From assembly GCA_934777095.1 (NCBI GenBank), contig CAKVNP010000087.1:1-7745 (forward strand): a stretch of 7,745 bases of DNA, in the 5' to 3' direction. Each line of letters begins with the position of its first letter. Within the stretch, counting starts at the first letter, position 1. The position numbers were made by a program, and so were the translations under genes. The notes below the pieces were generated by a model. The model was not told where the DNA came from. It was given only the letters and a program-made list of their open reading frames with translations, and ran no database searches. Shown one piece after another: positions 1-5,114 of the stretch. This DNA comes from an uncultured Clostridium sp. (GTDB lineage Bacteria > Bacillota > Clostridia > Clostridiales > Clostridiaceae).

Positions 1-84
1 CAGGTGTGGCGGAATTGGCAGACGCACTAGACTTAGGATCTAGCGCCAATCGGTGTAAGGGTTCGACTCCCTTCATCTGCACCA
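1..84 (+). tRNA. tRNA-Leu (anticodon UAG), missing its first base
   Basis: Leucine tRNA that reads CUN codons, chiefly CUA. The window starts at base 2 of the acceptor stem: CAGGTG at 1-6 pairs with the 3' strand CATCTGC (74-80) if a G precedes the window. The anticodon stem CTAGA/TCTAG (27-31, 39-43) encloses loop CTTAGGA with anticodon TAG at 34-36. A long variable arm typical of class II tRNAs follows, then the T arm with GGTTCGACTCC. The discriminator is A81 and CCA is encoded at 82-84. It lies 9 bp upstream of tRNA-Gly, so the two are probably co-transcribed. Confidence 0.96.
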
Positions 85-93
85 TATTTTTAT

Positions 94-165
94 GCGGTAG
101 TGACTCAATGGCAGAGTGTCACCTTCCCAAGGTGAACGTTGCGGGTTCGAGTCCCGTCTACCGCT
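94..165 (+). tRNA. tRNA-Gly (anticodon CCC)
   Basis: Glycine tRNA reading GGG. The acceptor stem GCGGTAG (94-100) pairs with CTACCGC (158-164), and T165 is the discriminator. The anticodon stem TCACC/GGTGA (119-123, 131-135) holds loop TTCCCAA with anticodon CCC at 126-128. The T arm carries GGGTTCGAGTCCC. CCA is not encoded, unlike the Leu and Lys tRNAs here. A run of seven T residues starts at the discriminator position (165-171) and may contribute to termination. CCC is the less common glycine isoacceptor; a UCC tRNA is expected elsewhere in the genome. Confidence 0.95.
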
Positions 166-213
166 TTTTTTATGTACATTTATCTAAAAGCATATCGCTA
201 ACAGCATTTCAGA

Positions 214-242
214 CATAAATAAAGGAACTCATCAGAGTCCCT
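214..242 (-). terminator. Intrinsic terminator of the HNH-like gene
   Basis: On the minus strand, AGGGACTC and GAGTTCCT form an eight-pair stem with one G-T wobble around a TGAT loop (arms at 235-242 and 223-230). A T-rich stretch follows. It lies 17 bp beyond the stop codon of the minus-strand HNH-like gene. It also separates that gene from the oppositely oriented tRNA genes. Confidence 0.75.
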
Positions 243-259
243 AAGATAATTTCTATTAA

Positions 260-661
260 TTAAATCCATTCTTCAGATAAATCTAAAGCTAATTCATCTA
301 AAATATCGTAAGAATATTTTTGGTTGCCCATAAATCTATAAATAATATCTTCTTTCTTGAAGCCTTCCTTATAAAGCTTTAGGTCTTTTAACAGCCTTTT
401 AAGAGCTCCGTTATGAAAACCAAGTATTTCAGATATTTCTTTAGGCCAATAATATTCTTTTGGTAGACAATTGTAAAGTTTTTGTTGTAGCTCTAGTTTA
501 TATTGAAGATCAACCACTTTATTTTGATGCGGACCATTTTTTCCGCGATGATGCATAGGACATAGATATAAATAATTAATCTCCACATCAAAGCCGCCTT
601 CACTTCGATAAACTATATGATGTATATCTGCTTTTTCACCACAAATGCTACACTTATACAA
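260..661 (-). CDS. HNH-endonuclease-like protein with C-terminal helical domain
   Basis: Small protein (133 aa) with an HNH-type nuclease signature at its N terminus. Cys4-x2-Cys7 and Cys34-x2-His37 look like a zinc-binding pair. His14-His15, Asn29 and His38 sit where HNH catalytic and metal residues are expected. Residues about 66-112 form a charged helical segment that could be a helix-turn-helix. HNH proteins cut or nick DNA, but the target is not shown. The start is TTG at 661: a strong ribosome site AAAGGGGG (676-669) lies 7 nt upstream, and no in-frame ATG occurs before the zinc motif. It has its own promoter and terminator and stands alone. No terminase, portal or methylase gene is near, so a prophage or restriction role is unsupported. 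A solitary clostridial HNH protein is the safest reading. Confidence 0.75.
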   Translation of the reverse strand: MYKCSICGEKADIHHIVYRSEGGFDVEINYLYLCPMHHRGKNGPHQNKVVDLQYKLELQQKLYNCLPKEYYWPKEISEILGFHNGALKRLLKDLKLYKEGFKKEDIIYRFMGNQKYSYDILDELALDLSEEWI

Positions 662-691
662 ACTGTTGCCCCCTTTTCTTTTATTAAATTT

Positions 692-720
692 ATTATATAC
701 TTAAACGTAAATATAATCAA
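692..720 (-). promoter_or_regulatory. Vegetative promoter of the HNH-like gene
   Basis: On the minus strand, TTGATT (720-715) and a perfect TATAAT (697-692) are separated by 17 nt, as for housekeeping sigma A. The predicted start near 685 gives a leader of about 24 nt carrying the AAAGGGGG ribosome site. Confidence 0.7.
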
Positions 721-757
721 ATGGTGTAAAAAAATAACTGTTATTAAATTATACATA

Positions 758-787
758 TTGATTAATATTCAATTCAAGTGGTAAAAT
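758..787 (+). promoter_or_regulatory. Probable promoter of the 224-residue unknown gene
   Basis: TTGATT (758-763) and TAAAAT (782-787) are 18 nt apart, a sigma A-like arrangement 57 bp upstream of the ATG at 844. In AT-rich DNA such matches arise easily, so this is moderate evidence. It is divergent from the HNH-like gene promoter. Confidence 0.5.
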
Positions 788-843
788 ATACTATATAGAG
801 ATACTATTATTATATTTTTTTTAAATAGGGTTGGTGATAAAAA

Positions 844-1518
844 ATGAGACATAAGTATAATTCATTTGAATATTGGCAGAACTTGATAAGTAAAAACAGC
901 ACTATTAGAGGCCAAATGTTTATGGAAAACCTACCTACTAAAAAGAGCCGCTATTTTCATACTTTAATATTTGGCAAGGGAAACGGACTGAATAATATAT
1001 GGGGATATTTACCCGATGAAATGGCTTTGCTTGGATATATACAATATTCCTTTTTACAGGAAGCTTTTTATACCTGGATAAATGGACGAGATAAAACACT
1101 TTCATATATACCACCATATACAGTGGAAAAGATAATTACTGATGGTAGATTAAAAAATAAAATCAGTAAAGAGGAAGAAGAGAATATGAAAAGGCATTTA
1201 AATATGCTTAAAAAGATGTGGGGACTTCCTAAGGAAAAGGTAATGCGTGAATTGAAAAAGTTTGCAAGGGATTTTAATAGGACTTGGTATGGAGATCATT
1301 CAGAATTTTTATATTTAAAAGTCTTTGATACACCAAAGGATTTAGGGGAATTTGCAATACAATCAAGCTATATGAGTAGTTCACAAGAATTATTTGAAAA
1401 GACGACAAGTAAGAATGTAGATGATTTATTATATATTTGTGAAACGGCCACTGAAGATGAAGTTACTGGTAAAGCTTTTAGGAAAATATTGTTAAAATAT
1501 TTTACTGAAATTATTTAA
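844..1518 (+). CDS. Unrecognised 224-residue protein
   Basis: I do not recognise this family. The protein is predicted soluble: no signal peptide and no membrane segment are visible. It is rich in aromatic and charged residues. The N-terminal half contains W/Y-rich stretches such as FEYWQNL and NNIWGYLPDE. The middle (about 105-145) is a strongly charged helical region with KEEEENMKRHLNMLKKMWGLPKE, and the C-terminal third is also helical. The ATG at 844 is supported by GGTGAT (833-838), a match to the 3' part of the Shine-Dalgarno complement, 5 nt upstream. The sequence looks like a normal AT-rich coding gene without frameshift. It is a single-gene unit between a probable promoter at 758 and the tRNA-Lys promoter at 1525. 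It may be a lineage-specific clostridial protein. Confidence 0.7.
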   Translation: MRHKYNSFEYWQNLISKNSTIRGQMFMENLPTKKSRYFHTLIFGKGNGLNNIWGYLPDEMALLGYIQYSFLQEAFYTWINGRDKTLSYIPPYTVEKIITDGRLKNKISKEEEENMKRHLNMLKKMWGLPKEKVMRELKKFARDFNRTWYGDHSEFLYLKVFDTPKDLGEFAIQSSYMSSSQELFEKTTSKNVDDLLYICETATEDEVTGKAFRKILLKYFTEII

Positions 1519-1524
1519 GGAATA

Positions 1525-1553
1525 TTGACAGTAAATATTTAGGATGATATAAT
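1525..1553 (+). promoter_or_regulatory. Consensus promoter for tRNA-Lys
   Basis: Perfect TTGACA (1525-1530) and perfect TATAAT (1548-1553) are spaced by 17 nt, with a TGn extended -10 (TG at 1545-1546). It begins 7 bp after the preceding stop codon. Transcription should start around 1560, just upstream of tRNA-Lys at 1572. A fully consensus promoter fits strong stable-RNA expression. Confidence 0.9.
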
Positions 1554-1571
1554 ATTTATTGTCAATGATAT

Positions 1572-1647
1572 GCGCTATTAGCTCAGTTGGTAGAGCACCT
1601 GACTCTTAATCAGGGTGTCCCCGGTTCGAACCCGTGATAGCGCACCA
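1572..1647 (+). tRNA. tRNA-Lys (anticodon CUU)
   Basis: Lysine tRNA reading AAG. The acceptor stem GCGCTAT (1572-1578) pairs with ATAGCGC (1637-1643), with discriminator A1644 and encoded CCA at 1645-1647. The anticodon stem CCTGA/TCAGG (1598-1602, 1610-1614) encloses CTCTTAA with anticodon CTT at 1605-1607. D-arm (GCTCAGTTGGTAGAGC) and T-arm (GGTTCGAACC) motifs are canonical. It is a single-gene unit with its own promoter and terminator. Confidence 0.97.
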
Positions 1648-1652
1648 TAATG

Positions 1653-1684
1653 AAAACACTGTAGAAGATGCAGTGTTTTTATTT
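1653..1684 (+). terminator. Intrinsic terminator of tRNA-Lys
   Basis: AAAACACTG (1653-1661) pairs with CAGTGTTTT (1671-1679) around a 9-nt loop, followed by a T-rich tail. It starts 6 bp after the tRNA CCA end. Confidence 0.88.
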
Positions 1685-1700
1685 TGTAAAAATAAGGTCG

Positions 1701-1729
1701 TTGACAAGTGTAGGAGAACTTGTTAAAAT
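1701..1729 (+). promoter_or_regulatory. Promoter of the S-box/metT unit
   Basis: Perfect TTGACA (1701-1706) and TAAAAT (1724-1729) are 17 nt apart, with TG at 1721-1722 forming an extended -10. The predicted start near 1736 lies about 10 nt before the riboswitch P1 stem. Confidence 0.85.
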
Positions 1730-1746
1730 ACAGATAAAATTTAATA

Positions 1747-1884
1747 CCTTATCAAGAGTGGTGGAGGGACTGGCCCTATGAAGCCCGGCAACCTGATTTC
1801 TAATGATGAATAATTGATTTGAGTTAATTGTAATTCATAATTCTACATTGAATATTGTGGTGCTAATTCCATATAGATAAGAAG
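1747..1884 (+). promoter_or_regulatory. S-box (SAM-I) riboswitch
   Basis: Leader RNA aptamer that binds S-adenosylmethionine and lowers expression when SAM is plentiful. Hallmark core pieces are visible in order: ATCAAGAG (1751-1758), GGTGGAGGGACTGGCCC (1760-1776), TGAAGCCCGGCAACC (1778-1792), then GGTGCTAATTCC (1859-1870) and GATAAG (1876-1881). P1 is formed by CTTATC (1748-1753) pairing perfectly with GATAAG. The variable arm between 1793 and 1855 is AT-rich. An intrinsic terminator lies 38 nt past P1, so this is a transcriptional OFF switch. The competing antiterminator is not obvious; GAAG (1881-1884) against CTTC (1920-1923) is one short possibility. Confidence 0.95.
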
Positions 1885-1918
1885 TGAAAAAAGTTAATAA
1901 TATAATTTTATATAAAAA

Positions 1919-1952
1919 GCTTCAGTATGGTTTACTGAAGTTTTTATTTTTT
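1919..1952 (+). terminator. Riboswitch-controlled terminator before metT
   Basis: CTTCAGTA (1920-1927) and TACTGAAG (1933-1940) form a perfect 8-bp stem with a TGGTT loop, followed by TTTTTATTTTTT (1941-1952). It lies between the SAM aptamer and the metT ribosome site at 1960. It is therefore the expression platform: SAM-bound aptamer should favour termination here. Confidence 0.9.
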
Positions 1953-1974
1953 ACGCAAGAAGGAGATGACACAA

Positions 1975-3255
1975 ATGAAGAAAGCAAATGGAAAGGCTTT
2001 GTTGCCTTTAGTGATTTTTATTATAGCTTATTTAGGATTATCCATAGCTGCCGGTGATATGTATGGAGTATCTGTAATAATTCCCTTTTCAATAGCAGCA
2101 ATAAGCGCATTAGTAATGAATAGAAAGAAAACACTAAATGAAAAAATTGATACTTTCTGCAAAGGTGCAGGAGATAGCAATGTAATATTAATGGTAATTA
2201 TCTTTATTTTAGCAGGAGCATTTGTACAAGTTGCTAAAGATATGGGAGCTGTTGAATCAACAGTAAACCTAGGAATATCGATACTGCCAAATAATCTATT
2301 AATAGCAGGATTATTTGTAATAGCATGTTTTATAGCAATATCGGTAGGTACTTCTGTAGGAACAATAGTAGCATTAGTTCCTATAGCAGTAGGTATAGCA
2401 GATAAAACTGGAATAGCCGTGGCTTTAGCTGCAGGAGCAGTAGTAAGTGGAGCAATGTTTGGGGACAACCTTTCAATTATTTCAGATACTACAATAGCAG
2501 CTACAAGGACTCAAGGCTGTGAAATGAGAGATAAATTTAAGATGAACTTTAAAATAGTTCTGCCAGCAGCTATTATTACAATAATAATCTTTGTTTTATT
2601 AACTAGAAATATAGGAGCAGTAAATGTGGAAGCTGTAGAATACAATTTTGTTAAAATAATACCTTATTTAGCAGTAATTATTTCAGCTTTATGCGGAATG
2701 AACGTAATGCTTATTTTAACTTTAGGAACAGTAATAGCAGGCGTAATTGGACTAGCTTATGGAAGCTTTGATATAGTAGGGCTATGTTCATCAATAGCTA
2801 ATGGAGCAATGGGCATGAGTGAGCTGATCATTGTATCATTGTTAATAGCAGGTACAATTGCAATTATTAAAGAAAATGGTGGAATAGACTTTATCTTAAA
2901 TTTAGGAATGAAGAAATTCAAAAGCAAGAGAGATGCTGAACTTGGAATAGCAGCCTTAGTAAGCTTTGTGGATGTATGTACTGCTAATAATACTATAGCA
3001 ATAGTAACTACTGGGCCAATAGCTAAGAATATCTCAGATGAATTTGATTTAGAACCAAAAAGAGTAGCTGGAATTTTAGATATGTTCTCTTGTGTATTCC
3101 AAGGAATAATACCACATGGAGCACAACTTATTTCAGCAGCAGGGATAGCAATGGTTTCACCATTTGCTATAATGAAGTATTTATTCTACCCATACTTAAT
3201 GGGAATTTGTGCTTTAGTTGCAATTGGAATATATCATGGAAAAAAAGCAGAGTAA
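1975..3255 (+). CDS. metT: NhaC-superfamily transporter, probable methionine transporter MetT
   Basis: Polytopic inner-membrane protein of the Na+/H+ antiporter (NhaC-like) superfamily. Family marks are GTSVGT (125-130), GDNLSIISDTT (163-173) and TANNTIAI (336-343), within roughly ten to twelve hydrophobic segments spread over the whole 426 residues. By sequence alone it would be called an antiporter. Placement directly behind a SAM riboswitch matches the S-box-regulated NhaC-like MetT proteins that comparative genomics proposed as methionine uptake systems, so methionine (probably Na+-coupled) is the inferred substrate. The start is ATG 1975, not the in-frame ATG at 1966, because AAGGAG (1960-1965) abuts 1966 but is 9 nt from 1975. 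It is monocistronic, with its terminator overlapping the stop codon. Confidence 0.88.
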   Translation: MKKANGKALLPLVIFIIAYLGLSIAAGDMYGVSVIIPFSIAAISALVMNRKKTLNEKIDTFCKGAGDSNVILMVIIFILAGAFVQVAKDMGAVESTVNLGISILPNNLLIAGLFVIACFIAISVGTSVGTIVALVPIAVGIADKTGIAVALAAGAVVSGAMFGDNLSIISDTTIAATRTQGCEMRDKFKMNFKIVLPAAIITIIIFVLLTRNIGAVNVEAVEYNFVKIIPYLAVIISALCGMNVMLILTLGTVIAGVIGLAYGSFDIVGLCSSIANGAMGMSELIIVSLLIAGTIAIIKENGGIDFILNLGMKKFKSKRDAELGIAALVSFVDVCTANNTIAIVTTGPIAKNISDEFDLEPKRVAGILDMFSCVFQGIIPHGAQLISAAGIAMVSPFAIMKYLFYPYLMGICALVAIGIYHGKKAE

Positions 3256-3267
3256 TCTGCTTTTTTT
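3238..3267 (+). terminator. Terminator overlapping the metT stop codon
   Basis: GCAGA (3247-3251) and TCTGC (3256-3260) form a stem around GTAA, preceded by a run of A and followed by seven T residues. The 5' arm encodes the last codons of metT and the loop contains the TAA stop. The A- and T-runs would also serve transcription from the other strand. Confidence 0.8.
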
Positions 3268-3272
3268 ATGAA

Positions 3273-3297
3273 GAATAATGAATGACGAATAATGAAT
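3273..3297. repeat. Short direct repeat, two copies of GAATAATGAAT
   Basis: An 11-bp identical direct repeat at 3273-3283 and 3287-3297, period 14, lies between two hairpins. Similar AATAATGAAT-type runs are simple-sequence in AT-rich genomes, so no function is implied. Confidence 0.55.
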
Positions 3298-3305
3298 TAA
3301 GGTAG

Positions 3306-3324
3306 AAACTCCTTAGGGAGTTTT
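3306..3324. terminator. Possible secondary terminator hairpin
   Basis: AAACTCC (3306-3312) and GGAGTTT (3317-3323) form a 7-bp stem with a TTAG loop. The following tail TTATAAATAAAA is a weak T-tract, so it may be a back-up terminator or part of the structured intergenic region. Confidence 0.45.
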
Positions 3325-3330
3325 ATAAAT

Positions 3331-3360
3331 AAAAAGCCGAGCAGCAGCTCGGCTCTTTTA
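3331..3360. terminator. GC-rich bidirectional terminator
   Basis: AGCCGAGC (3335-3342) and GCTCGGCT (3347-3354) form a perfect, GC-rich 8-bp stem with an AGCA loop. On the plus strand CTTTTATT follows. On the minus strand the stem is followed by TTTTTATTTA, a better T-tract, so it can stop transcripts arriving from the ispF side. It sits between convergent metT and ispF. Confidence 0.8.
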
Positions 3361-3376
3361 TTGAAGTCTACTCCTG

Positions 3377-3519
3377 CAAGAAATAAACCAAAGGTTTACT
3401 TCGAGCACTATACACTAATCTTTCAAGAAATAAGGTGAAACCTTAATTCGAGAACTATACTCTAATCTTCTACAAATAAGCTAATGGATTATTTGGAGCA
3501 CTATCCGTTATTCACTCTT
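3377..3519. repeat. Threefold 46-47 bp repeat with covarying stem-loops
   Basis: Three tandem units start near 3377, 3424 and 3471. Shared blocks are AAATAA (3381, 3428, 3474) and GAGCACTAT or GAGAACTAT (3403, 3450, 3496). Between them unit 1 has TAAACC-AAA-GGTTTA (3384-3398) and unit 2 has TAAGGT-GAA-ACCTTA (3431-3445). Three of the six base pairs differ, and both stems remain perfectly paired. Unit 3 (3477-3491) is degenerate, with one mismatch and one wobble on the plus strand. Paired changes of this kind indicate selection for a stem-loop, in RNA or as a DNA-binding structure. Which strand is transcribed is not settled. I do not recognise a known RNA family. Confidence 0.65.
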
Positions 3520-3660
3520 AACCGCCGCCAGGCCTTCCACTTGCTTGCAACATTAACTTTTGCGCCCGAAAAACATTCACCTGCCACCGGCAACATTCAC
3601 CTTCTTCACAATGGCAGTCACTTAATCAGCAACGTTAGTGTTTTGCTGAAGCGAAATTTT
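3519..3660. other. GC-rich intergenic island, candidate structured RNA; no protein gene
   Basis: Positions 3521-3620 are 52% G+C, far above the surrounding genes. In AT-rich genomes such islands often mark structured RNAs. It holds three spaced copies of AACATT[AC]AC (3549, 3572, 3592). It also has a long-range pairing CTGCCA/TGGCAG (3581-3586, 3612-3617) and a hairpin TCAGCAA/TTGCTGA (3626-3632, 3643-3649) next to the ispF stop. A 61-codon reading frame crosses the region on the plus strand. It lacks a ribosome site and runs into the 3' end of ispF, so I do not call it a gene. Together with the adjacent repeats this could be one RNA of about 300 nt. Confidence 0.45.
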
Positions 3661-4129
3661 AATTATTAAGTAAACAAATTGATTGTGAAGAAATCCCCAG
3701 TCCTTCTCCTGTAAAACCAAGTCCTTCTTCAGTTGTTGCTTTAACGTTAATCTGGTCAACATTTATATTTAAAGCATCTGCAATATTTTCTCTCATTGTT
3801 TGTATATAAGGAGCCATTTTTGGTTTCTGCGCAATTATTGTTGCATCAATATTACCAATAGTAAAGCCATTATCAGCTAAAAGTCGGCCAACTTCCTTTA
3901 ATAAGGCAATACTTGAAATCCCTTTATATTTATCATCTGTATCAGGAAAATGCTTTCCGATATCACCAAGTGCTGAAGCTCCTAATAATGAATCCATAAT
4001 TGCATGTAATAAAACATCTGCATCTGAATGTCCTAATAAACCTAATTGGTAAGGTATAGTAACTCCACCTAAAATAAGATCTCTATTTTCAACAAGCTTA
4101 TGAACGTCATAACCCATTCCGATTCTCAT
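3659..4129 (-). CDS. ispF: 2-C-methyl-D-erythritol 2,4-cyclodiphosphate synthase
   Basis: Enzyme of the non-mevalonate isoprenoid pathway. It cyclises 4-diphosphocytidyl-2-C-methylerythritol 2-phosphate to methylerythritol 2,4-cyclodiphosphate with release of CMP, in the cytoplasm. At 156 aa it is full length for the family (about 155-160 aa). The metal ligands are present: Asp8 and His10 in GMGYDVHKL, and His42 in [28 protein letters not shown] (56-65) and the C-terminal [17 protein letters not shown] (130-146) are the other conserved blocks. The ATG at 4129 follows AGAGGTGAT with a 3-nt gap, a long Shine-Dalgarno match. Other MEP-pathway genes such as ispD are not adjacent. A promoter-like sequence lies 31 bp upstream, and read-through from the small upstream gene is also possible. 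Confidence 0.97.
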   Translation of the reverse strand: MRIGMGYDVHKLVENRDLILGGVTIPYQLGLLGHSDADVLLHAIMDSLLGASALGDIGKHFPDTDDKYKGISSIALLKEVGRLLADNGFTIGNIDATIIAQKPKMAPYIQTMRENIADALNINVDQINVKATTEEGLGFTGEGLGISSQSICLLNN

Positions 4130-4159
4130 ATAATCACCTCTAATTAATTGTTTATAAAA

Positions 4160-4188
4160 ATTATAAGTAATTAATGAGTAAATAGCAA
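4160..4188 (-). promoter_or_regulatory. Probable ispF promoter
   Basis: On the minus strand TTGCTA (4188-4183) and a perfect TATAAT (4165-4160) are 17 nt apart. The start would fall near 4153, giving a 24-nt leader containing the AGAGGTGAT ribosome site. Confidence 0.6.
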
Positions 4189-4200
4189 ATTTTCAATATA

Positions 4201-4389
4201 TTAATAATTTGAAGTTATTTTTGAACTATTTTTAGCATAACGTTTACTATTTTTTGATTTCTTAGGTAATGGGATTAAGTTAGAAAAAAATGAAAAGAAC
4301 TTATATAATCCCATAAATCTTTTTGATTTGACCTTCTTTTTAGTTAAAGCAAAATCTACGTAAACAACATTATCTTTATTAACCTTCAT
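4201..4389 (-). CDS. Small basic protein of unknown function (62 residues)
   Basis: A short, very lysine-rich protein that I do not recognise. It begins MKVNKDNVVYVDFALTKKK and has a hydrophobic patch (GLYKFFSFFSNLIPLP) flanked by basic stretches. This could be a membrane-surface or nucleic-acid-binding peptide, but neither is shown. The ATG at 4389 is preferred over the in-frame GTG at 4398. A purine-rich ribosome site AAAAGGG (4404-4398) lies 8 nt before the ATG and overlaps the GTG. It is divergent from the sortase gene, across an intergenic region containing a perfect inverted repeat. It is upstream of ispF on the same strand, 71 bp away, without a clear terminator between. Confidence 0.55.
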   Translation of the reverse strand: MKVNKDNVVYVDFALTKKKVKSKRFMGLYKFFSFFSNLIPLPKKSKNSKRYAKNSSKITSNY

Positions 4390-4425
4390 AAACCCCACCC
4401 TTTTACCTTGAGATATATTATTTAG

Positions 4426-4444
4426 AAGAAATTTTTAATTTCTT
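4426..4444. promoter_or_regulatory. Perfect inverted repeat in divergent promoter region, possible operator
   Basis: AAGAAATT (4426-4433) and AATTTCTT (4437-4444) are perfect inverted arms around TTT. It lies immediately upstream of the sortase -10 element and about 37 bp from the divergent small gene. The position suits a dimeric regulator affecting one or both genes. Being all A/T except one G and one C, chance is not excluded. Confidence 0.45.
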
Positions 4445-4455
4445 TATGATATAAT
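4445..4455 (+). promoter_or_regulatory. Extended -10 promoter of the sortase operon
   Basis: TATAAT (4450-4455) is preceded by TG at 4447-4448, an extended -10. No good -35 hexamer is present at 16-18 nt; that position is occupied by the inverted repeat arm. Start would be near 4462, only 14 nt before an unsupported ATG at 4476. This favours translation from the GTG at 4512. Confidence 0.6.
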
Positions 4456-4511
4456 ATATGTAATAAATTTAATATATGTACAAAATATATGATGTTGATG
4501 GGAGGTATACT

Positions 4512-5099
4512 GTGGATAAACTTCGAAGAATTGTAGGGATTATACTTATAATAACAGGAATAGCTATTATTGGAAATGTTGCTTATAAGAAAATTATAAC
4601 ACTAAAAAAGCAAAATGAAATAGCTAATTTATTTGAAAATGGAATTAAAGAAGGAAATGACGAAAAGAAAGATGGGACAAGCTTAGGAGATATAGATGGA
4701 TATGAACCAATTGCTAAGCTAGAAATACCAAGTATAAAGTTATCACAAATAGTAGTGGAAGGTATATCAGACGATGTGCTTCAATATTATTTAGGTCATT
4801 TTCCAACATCAGTTAAGCCAGGAGAAGTAGGTAATTTTGCAGTAGCAGGGCATAGGGTATCGGATTATACAGATGCTTTTATTAACCTTTATAAAGTGGT
4901 TGAAGGTGATGAAATCATAATTGAAACAAAGGAAAAGAGATTTACTTATGAAATTACAAAGAATTTTATAGTGGATCCTGATAATGTGGAGGTGTTAGCT
5001 GATACTAAAGACACCACTATAACTTTAGTTACTTGTACAGTTGGTGCTAAGCAGAGAGTTATTGTACAAGGAGTATTAAAGTCAACTGAAGATTTATAA
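4512..5099 (+). CDS. Class D-like sortase
   Basis: Membrane-anchored cysteine transpeptidase that cuts a C-terminal sorting motif on secreted proteins and joins them to the cell wall or to each other. The protein has an N-terminal basic segment and membrane helix (about 5-25), a linker, and a sortase domain from about 64. The catalytic triad is visible: His114 in AVAGHR, Cys175 in TLVTC and Arg182 in KQRVIVQG. At 195 aa it is typical of class D enzymes, though class assignment by eye is tentative. The GTG at 4512 follows GGGAGG (4500-4505) with a 6-nt gap. The upstream in-frame ATG at 4476 has no ribosome site. It is the first gene of an operon, 15 bp ahead of the SigI/RsgI fusion gene. No sorting substrate lies in the window. 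Confidence 0.9.
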   Translation: MDKLRRIVGIILIITGIAIIGNVAYKKIITLKKQNEIANLFENGIKEGNDEKKDGTSLGDIDGYEPIAKLEIPSIKLSQIVVEGISDDVLQYYLGHFPTSVKPGEVGNFAVAGHRVSDYTDAFINLYKVVEGDEIIIETKEKRFTYEITKNFIVDPDNVEVLADTKDTTITLVTCTVGAKQRVIVQGVLKSTEDL

Positions 5100-5114
5100 A
5101 AAAAGGGGAAGACA

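Noticed and set aside
6..218. 70-codon plus-strand reading frame over the first two tRNAs
   Set aside because: It lies almost entirely inside tRNA-Leu and tRNA-Gly and has no ribosome site.
94..1647. Integration-site duplication of a tRNA 3' end
   Set aside because: Only the universal T-loop GGTTCGA is shared between the tRNA-Gly and tRNA-Lys 3' ends; no integrase gene is present.
1966..1968. ATG 1966 as metT start
   Set aside because: The Shine-Dalgarno sequence AAGGAG ends at 1965 with no spacing; the ATG at 1975 has the correct 9-nt gap.
2028..2468. 146-codon minus-strand reading frame
   Set aside because: Antisense shadow of metT; Pro/Ala/Thr/Ile-rich composition mirrors the membrane-protein codons and no start signal is present.
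3090..3278. 62-codon plus-strand reading frame at the end of metT
   Set aside because: Out-of-frame overlap with metT, running through its terminator.
3377..3519. CRISPR array
   Set aside because: Three imperfect units of about 47 bp in direct tandem with no unique spacers of uniform length and no cas genes.
3360..3660. T-box leader on the minus strand
   Set aside because: The GGGTGGNACCGCG-type T-box and a downstream synthetase gene are absent; metT is convergent.
3484..3669. 61-codon plus-strand reading frame in the GC-rich island
   Set aside because: No ribosome site, begins inside the hairpin repeats and ends inside ispF; better explained as a by-product of a structured noncoding element.
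4476..4478. ATG 4476 as sortase start
   Set aside because: No ribosome site and too close to the predicted transcription start; GTG 4512 follows GGGAGG.
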